A stretch of DNA of 64,000 nucleotides from the NCBI RefSeq assembly GCF_050496545.1, contig NZ_JBNVZV010000024.1:3981-67980 (forward strand), written 5' to 3'. The notes beneath the pieces were generated by a model that was given only the letters and a program-made list of their open reading frames with translations, was not told the origin of the DNA and ran no database searches. A program made the position numbers and the translations under genes. The DNA comes from Phycicoccus avicenniae_A. GTDB taxonomy: Bacteria; Actinomycetota; Actinomycetes; Actinomycetales; Dermatophilaceae. Shown here in pieces: positions 17,585 through 25,313 of this stretch. Each line of letters begins with the position of its first letter. The first letter of the stretch is position 1.

Positions 17585-18166
17585 ATGCGTTTCAACAGTC
17601 ACGTCGACTCGGTGCTCGACGCCACCGTCCGTCTGGTCAACGTCACCACCCCGGGCCACGACGGTGGCCACGAGGTGGTCGTGCCGACCGGGAGGGCACT
17701 GACGGAGGCGGTCGTCGCGGCCGTGCGGTACGACGGCTACGAGCCCCGCCCGACGCGAGCCGAGGTCGAGGCGCTCGCCGAGGAGGTGCACGCCGCCCGT
17801 CGGGTGGTCGAGGCGCTGGGGGCGGGTGACGAGGACACCGCCGCGGGCCTCGTCAACGCGATGCTCCGCCGTACGGACGCCCACCCCGAGCTCGACCGCG
17901 ACGAGGACGGGCGGTGGGCCATCCACTTCCACGGGCCGGACACGACCTTCGCGCGGGGCTGGGCGGCCGGCATCGCGGCCGGCCTGGCGATGGCGATCGG
18001 CGGCGACCTCGGGTCGCGGCTCGGGGTCTGCGAGGCACCGGGCTGCGACCGGGTGTGGGTGGACCGCTCGCGCAACACCCACCGCCGCTTCTGCGGCCTG
18101 CGCTGCCAGAACCGGGTCAAGGCCGCCGCCCACCGCCTCAGGACGCGAGGTGGTCGGCCGCGCTGA
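17585..18166 (+). CDS. CGNR zinc-finger (ABATE-domain) regulator
   Basis: The 193-residue product has an N-terminal ABATE-like domain (FNSHVDSVLDATVRLVNV) and a C-terminal zinc finger CEAPGCDRVWVD...RFCGLRCQNRVKAAAHR. In the usual family the fourth cysteine is followed by GNR; here the motif reads CQNR. Members are thought to be stress- or ligand-responsive regulators. It is divergent from an MFS gene, a common arrangement for a transporter regulator. The 3' end overlaps the converging gene by 29 bases. Confidence 0.8.
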   Translation: MRFNSHVDSVLDATVRLVNVTTPGHDGGHEVVVPTGRALTEAVVAAVRYDGYEPRPTRAEVEALAEEVHAARRVVEALGAGDEDTAAGLVNAMLRRTDAHPELDRDEDGRWAIHFHGPDTTFARGWAAGIAAGLAMAIGGDLGSRLGVCEAPGCDRVWVDRSRNTHRRFCGLRCQNRVKAAAHRLRTRGGRPR

Positions 18167-18572
18167 GCGGCGCCGGGTAGGGGCGCACGGCGGCCGGGGT
18201 CGCGACGAAGGCCCCGACGAGGGGCAGCCCGGCCCGCCGGCAGACATCGAGGACCATCTCGTGCCACCGGCGGTCGTCGTCGGTGAGCAGGACCGAGCCG
18301 TCCCGCCCGCGCGCGAACACCAGGCCGCCGAACCCGAGGCCGCCGAAGACCGCCACGAAGGTGTCCCGCAGCGCCCAGGGGTCGGCATCCTCGGGGATCT
18401 CACCCATCACGGCCGGCTGCCCCAGGCACGACCGGTCGTCGAGGAACAGGAAGGCGGCACACCCCTGCACCCGGTCGGCGTACGACACGAACAGGTCGAC
18501 GACGTCGGCCGCGAGGAGCGGGTCGTCGAGGGGCAGGTCGGGCCAGTGCGGGGGCAGGTCCTCGAAGCTCAT
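18138..18572 (-). CDS. Conserved hypothetical protein
   Basis: The 144-residue acidic, soluble product starts MSFEDLPPHWPDLPLDD. It contains DVVDLFVSYADRVQGCAAFLF and ends PLSAADHLAS. No family is recognised with confidence. The ATG at 18572 is preferred because an extension upstream would overlap the divergent neighbour's coding start. Codon use is normal for the region, which supports a real gene. Confidence 0.65.
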   Translation of the reverse strand: MSFEDLPPHWPDLPLDDPLLAADVVDLFVSYADRVQGCAAFLFLDDRSCLGQPAVMGEIPEDADPWALRDTFVAVFGGLGFGGLVFARGRDGSVLLTDDDRRWHEMVLDVCRRAGLPLVGAFVATPAAVRPYPAPLSAADHLAS

Positions 18573-18645
18573 GCCGTGAGCGTGGCCGAAACCGGCCGGA
18601 CCGCCGCGGGCTTTTCCACAGGCCCGCGCCCGTAGCGTCGGCGCC

Positions 18646-19095
18646 ATGGCCACGGACTCCGTCGACGACGCCCACTCCCGCCCCGCCGGCACGAGCGACG
18701 CGACCGTCGCGGCCCTCGGCAAGCTGTCCGAGGCGCTCGAGGTCGTCGAGGAGGCACGCGGCCACCTCTACGCCTTCCACCGCCGCTGCGGGACCGCGGA
18801 CCTCACCCTCGGCGAGGCCGTGGACGCCCTGCGCGACGCCGGTCACGACGAGCTCGCGGACCGGGTCGAGACCGACCTCGTGGGGCGCAACGTGCTCGCC
18901 GGGCGCTGGTCCTTCCAGGTCGTCGAGGAGTACGACGACGACTACTACGACCGCTTCCGCGAGCACGAGCGCGCGGCGCGCGAGGAGCTGATGGGCGGGC
19001 GCCGCCACGTCTTCGAGGCCGAGATGAAGGAGGACCGGCGCACCGCGGGCCGGCCCGGCCACGCCGCGACCCCCGAGGACTCCGCCCGCGGCTGA
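18646..19095 (+). CDS. Conserved hypothetical protein, charged and helical
   Basis: The 149-residue product is rich in charged residues and predicted helical, with LSEALEVVEEARGHLYAFHRR, a DDDYYDRFREHERAAREELM stretch and a disordered tail. There is no signal peptide or membrane segment. Actinobacteria commonly encode proteins of this appearance. No function is assigned. Confidence 0.65.
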   Translation: MATDSVDDAHSRPAGTSDATVAALGKLSEALEVVEEARGHLYAFHRRCGTADLTLGEAVDALRDAGHDELADRVETDLVGRNVLAGRWSFQVVEEYDDDYYDRFREHERAAREELMGGRRHVFEAEMKEDRRTAGRPGHAATPEDSARG

Positions 19096-19137
19096 CCCGG
19101 GTGTATCAGGCGGGCCCGCCCGCCGCTCCTCCCGGGC

Positions 19138-19296
19138 ATGACGATGATGACGCCCGGCCTGGCCGGCTCCCTGACCCCCCGGGACTGGACCGCCCGGCAG
19201 CTCGAGCGCCGCGAGCGCGGCGGCCGGGACCCGCAGCCGCGGGTGGCACGCCGCCGCCTCCTCCCCCGCGTCGGGACCGGTCCGGCGGTGCCCTGA
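19138..19296 (+). CDS. Possible small basic protein
   Basis: This 52-codon frame starts MTMMTPGLAGSLTPRDW and continues with an arginine-rich stretch (ARQLERRERGGRD). It lies in the gap after the charged hypothetical gene, is co-directional with it and ends just before a short palindrome. No family is recognised and the ribosome site is poor. Confidence 0.35.
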   Translation: MTMMTPGLAGSLTPRDWTARQLERRERGGRDPQPRVARRRLLPRVGTGPAVP

Positions 19297-19305
19297 GGCC
19301 CGCCG

Positions 19306-19320
19306 GACCGGGACCCGGTC
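19306..19320. terminator. Short GC palindrome between converging genes
   Basis: GACCGGG and CCCGGTC flank a single A, giving a perfect 15-base palindrome between the small basic ORF and the stop of the minus-strand repeat protein. It may work as a bidirectional terminator, but it has no T tract and too tight a loop for a full hairpin. Confidence 0.3.
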
Positions 19321-19975
19321 AGCTACCCGAGGGCACGTCCGACGGGGCGTCCGAGGGCGCGTCCGACGGGGTCTCCGAGGGCGCACCCGACGGCGCGGGA
19401 GCCGGTGCGCAGTCGGCGCCCGCCGCCGGCGGCGCAGGGGCCGCTCCGGCCTTCGGGGCCTCGGGCGCCTTCGGGGCGTCGCCGGCCTTCGGGGGCGTCG
19501 GGGCCTGCCCGTCCTTCGGGGCCGCCGGGGCCTCGCCGGCCTTCGGCGGCCGGGGTGCGTCGCCGGCCTTCGGGCCCTGGCCGTCCTTCGGGGCGGGCGG
19601 GGCCGGTGCGGCGCACCCGCAGCCGGTCCCGGTCGCGCTCGCGCCGCCGTCGGAGGGCGAGGTCGTCGTCCCGTCCGTCGAGCCCGAGCCCGAGCCCGAG
19701 CCGGCGTCGGACGGCGCCGTGACCGAGGGGGCGGACGTGGAGCCGGGGGTCGACGGGCCGTCGGCGTAGGCGGCGCCCATCCACATCCCGCCGCCGAGCA
19801 GGGCGAGCGCGGCCACCCCGGCCGCGACGGTCAGCCGGGAGCGGGCGCGCCGGGGCGCCTCCGCCACCGGAGCCGCGGGCGCTGCGTGGGCCGCGGCGAT
19901 GGCGGCCATCTCGTGCGTGTCCCACCGCTGCGCGTCGTCGGGGTGGGGCTGGTTGCGGTACAGGTTCTCGTCCAC
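19319..19975 (-). CDS. Membrane-anchored low-complexity Pro/Ala/Lys-Gly repeat protein
   Basis: The 218-residue protein has a cytoplasmic N terminus (MDENLYRNQPHPDDAQRW), one membrane helix (LTVAAGVAALALLGGGMWMG) and an extracellular tail. The tail is made of Ser/Gly/Thr stretches and irregular repeats of the PPKAGDAP / PKDGQAP kind, with two short cysteine sites (TGCGCAAP and ADCAPAP). GTG at 19975 has GAGGAG upstream. It is divergent from an OmpR-type regulator and carries its own copy of that regulator's putative box. It may be an envelope-exposed linker or stress protein; the function is unknown. Confidence 0.7.
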   Translation of the reverse strand: MDENLYRNQPHPDDAQRWDTHEMAAIAAAHAAPAAPVAEAPRRARSRLTVAAGVAALALLGGGMWMGAAYADGPSTPGSTSAPSVTAPSDAGSGSGSGSTDGTTTSPSDGGASATGTGCGCAAPAPPAPKDGQGPKAGDAPRPPKAGEAPAAPKDGQAPTPPKAGDAPKAPEAPKAGAAPAPPAAGADCAPAPAPSGAPSETPSDAPSDAPSDVPSGS

Positions 19976-20041
19976 GGGAGGACTCCTCGGTGCGGGGCCC
20001 ACCCCGGTGGTGGGCCGTCGACGTCGAGCCTGCGGACCCAT

Positions 20042-20059
20042 CCTCAAGCGGGCCTCAAG
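20042..20059 (-). promoter_or_regulatory. Candidate response-regulator box facing the repeat-protein gene
   Basis: On the minus strand the sequence reads CTTGAGG, four bases, CTTGAGG: two identical heptamers with an 11-base period. This is the helical spacing used by OmpR/PhoB-type regulators bound as tandem dimers. It lies 67-84 bases upstream of the minus-strand gene start at 19975. Confidence 0.6.
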
Positions 20060-20080
20060 CCGGCCACCCGCGCAGCGGTA

Positions 20081-20097
20081 TTGAGGAAACCTTGAGG
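20081..20097 (+). promoter_or_regulatory. Candidate response-regulator box facing the two-component operon
   Basis: On the plus strand TTGAGG occurs at 20081 and 20092, again with an 11-base period, ending 21 bases before the start of the response regulator gene. It mirrors the copy at 20042-20059 on the other strand. The pair would let one regulator act on both divergent genes, including its own. Confidence 0.6.
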
Positions 20098-20118
20098 TGG
20101 GAGCCGCAGACTGGACGC

Positions 20119-20784
20119 ATGGCCGCCGCGCGCATCCTCGTCGTCGAGGACGAGGAGTCCATCCGCGAGGCGCTCACCGTGGCGCTGCGGGGCGAGGGCT
20201 GGGCCGTCGAGGCGGCCCCCGACGGTTCCGGGCTCGAGGCCCGGCTGGAGGCCTTCCGCCCCGACGTCGTGGTCCTGGACTGGATGCTCCCCGGCCGCGA
20301 CGGTCCCACGCTGGCGCGGGTCGTGCACTCCTTCGGCGACGTCGGGGTCGTGCTGCTGACGGCGCGCTCCGAGGTCGGGGCCCGGCTGCGCGGCTTCGAG
20401 GCCGGCGTCGACGACTACGTCACCAAGCCGTTCGAGATGGCCGAGCTGCTGGCCCGGCTGCGGGCGCTGCTGCGCCGGCTGGGCCGGGTGCCGACGACCG
20501 TCCAGGTGGGCGACCTCGTCGTCGACGCCACGGCCGGGGTCGTGACCCGGGGCGGCCACCGCGTCGAGCTGACGGCCACCGAGCTGCGCCTGCTCGGCTT
20601 CCTCGTCGAGAACCGGGGCCGGACGATGTCGACGACCCAGATCCTCACCCAGGTGTGGGGGTACGAGGACGTCGCCGAGAACCTCGTGCAGGTCCACGTC
20701 AGCGCGCTGCGCAAGAAGCTCGAGGCCCACGGCGACCGGCTCCTGCACACGGTGCGCGGCATCGGCTACGTGGTCCGGGCGTGA
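20119..20784 (+). CDS. OmpR-family response regulator
   Basis: The 221-residue protein has a receiver domain (ILVVEDEESIREALTVALRG, phospho-acceptor in VVVLDWMLPGRDG, signalling lysine in DDYVTKPFEMAELLARLRAL). It is followed by a winged-helix DNA-binding domain with TATELRLLGFLVENRGR and VHVSALRKKL. The stop overlaps the sensor kinase start by four bases. The upstream region holds the 11-base-period TTGAGG repeats, so autoregulation is likely. Confidence 0.94.
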   Translation: MAAARILVVEDEESIREALTVALRGEGWAVEAAPDGSGLEARLEAFRPDVVVLDWMLPGRDGPTLARVVHSFGDVGVVLLTARSEVGARLRGFEAGVDDYVTKPFEMAELLARLRALLRRLGRVPTTVQVGDLVVDATAGVVTRGGHRVELTATELRLLGFLVENRGRTMSTTQILTQVWGYEDVAENLVQVHVSALRKKLEAHGDRLLHTVRGIGYVVRA

Positions 20785-22184
20785 GCGCCGACCCCACCAC
20801 CCGGCTGCGCACGGGCTCGTTGCGCCGCCGGCTCGTGGTGGCCGTGATGGGCCTGCTCGTGGTGCTCCTCGCCGTGCTGTCGGTGACCGTCGACACCGTG
20901 CTGCGCTCGCGCACCGAGGGACAGCTGGAACAGCGGCTCCTCGACCGGCTGGCCGTGGCGAGGGCCCTCGAGGACCAGGTGCCGGCGCAGGACCTCGTCG
21001 ACCGGCTGGGCGGAGAGGGAGTCTCGGTCGTCCTCGTGACCTCCGACGGCACCCGGCTCACCGCGGGCCCGACGGTCGAGGGCGCCCCCGACGCCACCTC
21101 CACCGCCACCCCGGCCCCCACCCCGGGGGGCCGCGGCCCGGGCCGCCCGGCCCCGCCGCGCGAGCAGGACACGGTCATCCAGAGCGGCGACGTCTTCTCC
21201 ATCGACCGGCAGCTCGGCTCCTCCCGGCTGGTCCTCGCGACCGACGCGGGCGGCCTGCGCCAGACCCTGGCCCAGGTCCGCGTCGTCCTCGCGGTGAGCA
21301 GCCTGGCGGTACTCGCCGTGGCCGCGCTCGTCGTCACCCTCCTCACCAGCCGCCTGCTGCGCCCCCTCGACACGATGACCGCCACGGCGCGCGACATCAC
21401 CGCGGGCGACCGTGGCCGCCGGCTGCGCCCCGACCGCCCCGACAGCGAGCTGGGCCGGGCGGCCGGCGCCTTCGACGAGATGCTCGACGCCGTCGAGGGG
21501 GCCGAGGACCGGGCCCGCGCCGCCGAGGCCCGGGTGCGCGACTTCGTCCTCGAGGCGGCCCACGAGCTGCGGACCCCGCTGACCGGCGTGCAGGCCGCCG
21601 CGGAGGCGCTGCTCGTCGGCGACCACGACCGCGACCAGCGCGAGCGCCTCGCCGCCGGCGTGGTCCGCGAGGCGCGGCGGGCCTCCCGCCTCGCCGAGGA
21701 CCTCCTGCTGATGGCCGGCATCGACCGCGGGCTGGAGCTGCGCCGACGCCCTACAGACCTCGCCCGCCTCGCCGCGACCGTCGCCGAGGACGCCCAGCGC
21801 GTGCCCGGAGCGCGGGTCGAGCTGGCCTTCGACGGCCCCGCGCCCGTCGTCGAGGCCGACCCCGACCGCGTCACCCAGGTGCTCGCCAACCTCGTCGACA
21901 ACGCTCGGCGGGCGGCCGGCCCCGAGGGAGCAGTGCGCGTGGAGGTCGGGCCGGGGCCCCGCGTGGTCGTGCGCGACGACGGACCCGGCATCCCGGCCGC
22001 CGACCGCGAGCGCGTCTTCGAGCGGATGGTGCGCCTCGACGACGCCCGCTCGCGCGACCTCGGCGGGTCCGGCCTCGGCCTGCCGATCGCGCGGGGGTTG
22101 GCGCGCGCGCACGGCGGCGACCTGCGTCTCCTCGACGAGGGGCCGGGCGCGGTCTTCGAGCTGACCCTGCCGCAGCGGGCCTGA
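20781..22184 (+). CDS. HAMP-type sensor histidine kinase
   Basis: The kinase has 467 residues: a first membrane helix near residues 20-42, an extracytoplasmic loop with a Pro/Thr-rich stretch, a second helix (VLAVSSLAVLAVAALVV), a HAMP domain (LLRPLDTMTATARDITAGDR), a HisKA domain with the phospho-histidine in LEAAHELRTPLTGV, and an ATPase domain with LANLVDNARRA and GSGLGLPIARGL. GTG at 20781 overlaps the regulator stop. It is cognate to the preceding regulator and probably senses an envelope signal. Confidence 0.92.
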   Translation: MSADPTTRLRTGSLRRRLVVAVMGLLVVLLAVLSVTVDTVLRSRTEGQLEQRLLDRLAVARALEDQVPAQDLVDRLGGEGVSVVLVTSDGTRLTAGPTVEGAPDATSTATPAPTPGGRGPGRPAPPREQDTVIQSGDVFSIDRQLGSSRLVLATDAGGLRQTLAQVRVVLAVSSLAVLAVAALVVTLLTSRLLRPLDTMTATARDITAGDRGRRLRPDRPDSELGRAAGAFDEMLDAVEGAEDRARAAEARVRDFVLEAAHELRTPLTGVQAAAEALLVGDHDRDQRERLAAGVVREARRASRLAEDLLLMAGIDRGLELRRRPTDLARLAATVAEDAQRVPGARVELAFDGPAPVVEADPDRVTQVLANLVDNARRAAGPEGAVRVEVGPGPRVVVRDDGPGIPAADRERVFERMVRLDDARSRDLGGSGLGLPIARGLARAHGGDLRLLDEGPGAVFELTLPQRA

Positions 22185-22200
22185 CGAGGGCTGTCAGCCC
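22177..22200. terminator. Candidate bidirectional terminator between sensor kinase and MarC-family gene
   Basis: GGGCCTGAC at 22177-22185 pairs with GTCAGCCC at 22193-22200, with one bulged C and a seven-base loop. It covers both convergent stop codons. GC-rich and lacking a T tract, as is usual in Actinobacteria. Confidence 0.45.
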
Positions 22201-22817
22201 GTCGCGCCGGCTCCCCGGACGAAGGCGGTGACGGCGTCGGCGACCATCTGCACGGCGATGGCCGAGAGCAGGAGGCCGGCGATGCGGCTGAGCAGGACGA
22301 TGCCGCTGTCCTTGAGCACCCGCGCGAGGGGCAGCGCGAAGCGGAAGACGAGGAAGACGAGCAGCAGCGCCGCGACCAGGGCCGTGCCCACCGCGACGAC
22401 ACCGCCGGTCCCGTCGGCGTCCTGCACGGCGAGCATCGTCGCGACGATGGCGCCGGGCCCCGCGAGCAGCGGCGTGCCGAGCGGGACCAGGGCCACGTTG
22501 ACGCCGGCGTCGGCGTGCTGCTCGGACTCGGCGCCGGTGAGCAGCTGGAGCGCGACGATGAGCAGCAGCAGCCCCCCGGAGGCCTGCAGCGCCGGGAGCG
22601 AGATGTGCAGGTAGTCCAGGATGCGCTGCCCGAAGACCGCGAACGACGCGATGACCCCGAGGGCCACGAGGCTGGCGCGACGGGCCGCGGCGACCTTCTG
22701 CTTCTGGGTCAGCGGTCCGGTCAGCGCGAGGAAGATGGGGATCGCGCCGGGCGGGTCGAGGATGACGACGAGGGTGACGAAGGTCGTCGTGAAGGCGGCG
22801 ACGTCGAACCAGCTCAC
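22194..22817 (-). CDS. MarC-family integral membrane protein
   Basis: The 207-residue product has six hydrophobic helices. The family motif lies near residue 20 (LVVILDPPGAIPIFLALTG) and GTPLLAGPGAIVATML near 112, both typical of MarC/YhgN. Earlier links of MarC to antibiotic resistance have not held up and the transport role is unknown. GTG at 22817 overlaps the stop of the PHP gene, so the two form an operon. Confidence 0.88.
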   Translation of the reverse strand: MSWFDVAAFTTTFVTLVVILDPPGAIPIFLALTGPLTQKQKVAAARRASLVALGVIASFAVFGQRILDYLHISLPALQASGGLLLLIVALQLLTGAESEQHADAGVNVALVPLGTPLLAGPGAIVATMLAVQDADGTGGVVAVGTALVAALLLVFLVFRFALPLARVLKDSGIVLLSRIAGLLLSAIAVQMVADAVTAFVRGAGATG

Positions 22818-23659
22818 GGCCGCACCACCTCCGACCCGGTCGCCTCGTGCTCGATGCGCTCGAGCGCCTCGGGCTCGGTCGTGTTCTCGCCCAACCTGTT
22901 CCGCTTCCCTTCTCCGTGGTAGTCGCTCGATCCGGTGACCAGCAGGCCGAGCCGGCCCGCGAGCGCCGTGAGGTGCCGGACGTCGTCCTCGGCGTGGTCG
23001 CGGTGGCGCGCCTCCAGCCCCGCGAGGCCGGCGGCGGCCATCTCCTCGAGGAGCGCGTCGCCGACGGTGCCGGTGCGTGTGGCCGACGACGGGTGCGCGA
23101 CCACCGGCACTCCCCCGGCCGCCCGGACCACCTCGACGGCGCGCACCGGGTCGGGGGCGTAGTGGCCGACGTAGTAGGGGCTGGAGTCGCCGAGCCAGCG
23201 CGCGAAGGCCTCGTCGCGGTGGCCCACGACGCCCGCACGCACCAGGGCGTCGGCGATGTGCGGCCGGCCGGGCGTCGCACCCTCCTCCACCTCGGCCCGC
23301 ACCGAGCCGACCGTGACCGGGATGCCGTCGGCCGCCATGCTCTCGACCATCCGGTCCAGGCGCGTCTCGCGGCTCTCGCGGGCCTGCTCGAGCTCGGCGA
23401 CGAGGTCGGGGTGCGTGGGGTCCGGGAGGTAGGCGAGGAGGTGCACCGAGCGGCGTCCGCGGGCGCAGGAGACCTCGATGCCGGGGACGAGGGTCAGGCC
23501 GTGCGCGCGCGCGGCCGCGCTCGCCTCGGCCCAGCCCAGGGTGGTGTCGTGGTCGGTGATCGCGACGACGTCCAGACCGGCCGCCGCGGCGGAGGCGACG
23601 AGGTCCGCAGGGGACTCCGTGCCGTCGCTCGCGGTCGAGTGGGCGTGCAGGTCGATCAC
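22814..23659 (-). CDS. PHP-domain phosphoesterase (RNase AM / YciV type)
   Basis: The 281-residue PHP metallo-hydrolase has the metal-binding motifs MIDLHAHSTASDG at the start, AITDHDT near residue 35 and GSSDYHG near the end. This is the subfamily of E. coli YciV/TrpH, which acts on 3',5'-nucleoside bisphosphates and 5' ends of RNA. It is followed by the MarC-family gene with a four-base overlap. Confidence 0.85.
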   Translation of the reverse strand: MIDLHAHSTASDGTESPADLVASAAAAGLDVVAITDHDTTLGWAEASAAARAHGLTLVPGIEVSCARGRRSVHLLAYLPDPTHPDLVAELEQARESRETRLDRMVESMAADGIPVTVGSVRAEVEEGATPGRPHIADALVRAGVVGHRDEAFARWLGDSSPYYVGHYAPDPVRAVEVVRAAGGVPVVAHPSSATRTGTVGDALLEEMAAAGLAGLEARHRDHAEDDVRHLTALAGRLGLLVTGSSDYHGEGKRNRLGENTTEPEALERIEHEATGSEVVRP

Positions 23660-23698
23660 CCGCAGATGCTACCGGCGTGCGGAAGGTGGCCCGACCGA

Positions 23699-23727
23699 GG
23701 CAACCTTTCCCCGGGTGCCCCCGTAGA
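23699..23727 (+). promoter_or_regulatory. Candidate ECF-type autoregulatory promoter
   Basis: GGCAACCTTT at 23699-23708 followed by CGTAGA at 23722-23727 gives an AACC-type -35 and a CGT-type -10 separated by 16 bases. This is the arrangement recognised by ECF sigma factors. It lies 29 bases before the start of the SigE-family sigma gene, so the sigma factor may drive its own operon. Confidence 0.45.
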
Positions 23728-23756
23728 GAGGGTGTGACCGAGCACCAGGAGGGACC

Positions 23757-24263
23757 ATGACCACACGGGTGAGGGCCGATCGCGACGCCGCGTTCACGGC
23801 CTTCGTCGAGCAGGCGTCACCGTCGTTGCTGCGCACGGCGTGGCTGCTCACCGGCGACCACCACGCAGCCCACGAGCTCGTGCAGGCCGCCCTCGTCAAG
23901 ACCTACGTCGCGTGGCCGCGGGTGCGTCCGGAGGGGGCGCTCGCGTACTCGCGCAAGATCCTCGTCAACGAGCGGACCGACGCCTGGCGCCGCCGCCGGG
24001 GCGAGGTGGTGCTCGGCGAGGTGCCCGAGGCACCCGTCGCGCCGTCCTCCACGAGCGAGGACCGTGACCTCGTCGTCCGGCTCCTCGCCGGCCTCCCCGA
24101 CCAGCAGCGGCGCGTCGTCGTCCTGCGCTACTACACCGACCTCAGCGAGCAGGCCGTCGCCGACCTGCTCGACATCTCGCTCGGCTCCGTGAAGTCCGCC
24201 GCCTCGCGCGGCCTCGCCGCCCTGCGCACCCAGCTCGCCACGACCGACGGGAGTACCCGATGA
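23757..24263 (+). CDS. SigE-family ECF RNA polymerase sigma factor
   Basis: The 168-residue factor has a sigma region 2 (FTAFVEQASPSLLRTAWLLT, HAAHELVQAALVKTYVAWPR) and a region 4 (LPDQQRRVVVLRYYTDLSEQ, ISLGSVKSAASRGLAALR). It belongs to the actinobacterial SigE-like subfamily. AGGAGGGACC precedes the ATG. The following membrane-protein gene overlaps by four bases and is the expected regulator of the sigma factor. Confidence 0.92.
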   Translation: MTTRVRADRDAAFTAFVEQASPSLLRTAWLLTGDHHAAHELVQAALVKTYVAWPRVRPEGALAYSRKILVNERTDAWRRRRGEVVLGEVPEAPVAPSSTSEDRDLVVRLLAGLPDQQRRVVVLRYYTDLSEQAVADLLDISLGSVKSAASRGLAALRTQLATTDGSTR

Positions 24264-25303
24264 GCCACGACGTCTTCGAGGACGAGCTGCGTGCCCGCCT
24301 GCTCGGCGCCACCGAGTCCGAGTCCCACGCCTTCCACGACATCGACACCACCGAGGTCCTCGGCTCCGGCCGGCGCATCGTGCGCCGGCGCCGGATGGCG
24401 GCCGTCGGCGGCACGCTGGCCGCCGTGACCGTCCTCGGCGTGGGGTCGTGGGCCGTGCTCGACGGCACCACGGACCGTGCCGTCCAGGAGGTCCCGGCCA
24501 CCCGGGTCTCGCCCGGCCGGATCGTCGAGGCGACGCTGCCCGGCCCGGACGACGCCACCTACGCCGTGCGCTTCGACAAGGCCACGGGCAGCGCCGTCAC
24601 CGTGTACCGCAAGGGCGGGACGACCGCGACGGCCCTCGTCGGGCGGCAGATGCGCGAGGGCGTCGGCGCGGCGTGGGGCAAGGTCTCGGACGCCCCGTTC
24701 GTCGTCCTCGGCGTGGTGCCGAACGACACCAGCCAGATGATGTACCGCTTCGACGGCGGTGACCTCGGCGGCACGTCGACCACGGACGACGTGCCCCTGC
24801 CCGGCACCGGGTTCAAGGCCTTCGTCATCACGTCCGAGAAGGCACCCGGTGACGCGACGCTCTCCGGGCTGGACTACGCGGTCGGCGGGCGCGTCTTCGC
24901 CGCCGACGGCACCGAGGTCCCGAGCGCGACGGTCGACGGCCGCACCGTCTACGTCGACGAGGACGCCGACGAGATCGGTCTCGTCGAGCCCGACGGCAGC
25001 GCCACCCGGCCACTCTCGCTCTCCGCCTCCGGTGGTCGCCCGCACCTCGCGACGTCGCGCGGGGCCACGGGCAGCGCGCTCGTCACGACCACGGCCGTCA
25101 TCGTCCCGATCGGCGCGCAGGACGTCGCCGTCGAGGTCGCCGCCGGAGCGACCCTGCGGTCCTCCACTTCCGCCCCTCTGCTCGGGGGCTCCGGCCTGGC
25201 GGTCATCGCGGTCTCCGAGGGCCCGGAGAAGCCGATGCGGGGGGTCACCCGCGTGACGTGGACGGTCGACGGGCAGGCCGGGTCCTGGACCAACCCGGAC
25301 TGA
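24260..25303 (+). CDS. Membrane protein coupled to the SigE-family sigma factor (probable anti-sigma or signal protein)
   Basis: The 347-residue protein has a cytoplasmic N terminus of about 45 residues (MSHDVFEDELRARLLGATES), a basic stop (RRIVRRRRM), one membrane helix near residues 50-70 and a large extracytoplasmic domain without recognised motifs. No zinc-binding HxxxCxxC anti-sigma motif is seen. The ATGA overlap with the sigma gene and the topology suggest regulation of sigma by an outside signal; this is inference. Confidence 0.75.
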   Translation: MSHDVFEDELRARLLGATESESHAFHDIDTTEVLGSGRRIVRRRRMAAVGGTLAAVTVLGVGSWAVLDGTTDRAVQEVPATRVSPGRIVEATLPGPDDATYAVRFDKATGSAVTVYRKGGTTATALVGRQMREGVGAAWGKVSDAPFVVLGVVPNDTSQMMYRFDGGDLGGTSTTDDVPLPGTGFKAFVITSEKAPGDATLSGLDYAVGGRVFAADGTEVPSATVDGRTVYVDEDADEIGLVEPDGSATRPLSLSASGGRPHLATSRGATGSALVTTTAVIVPIGAQDVAVEVAAGATLRSSTSAPLLGGSGLAVIAVSEGPEKPMRGVTRVTWTVDGQAGSWTNPD

Positions 25304-25313
25304 GTGCTGCGCC

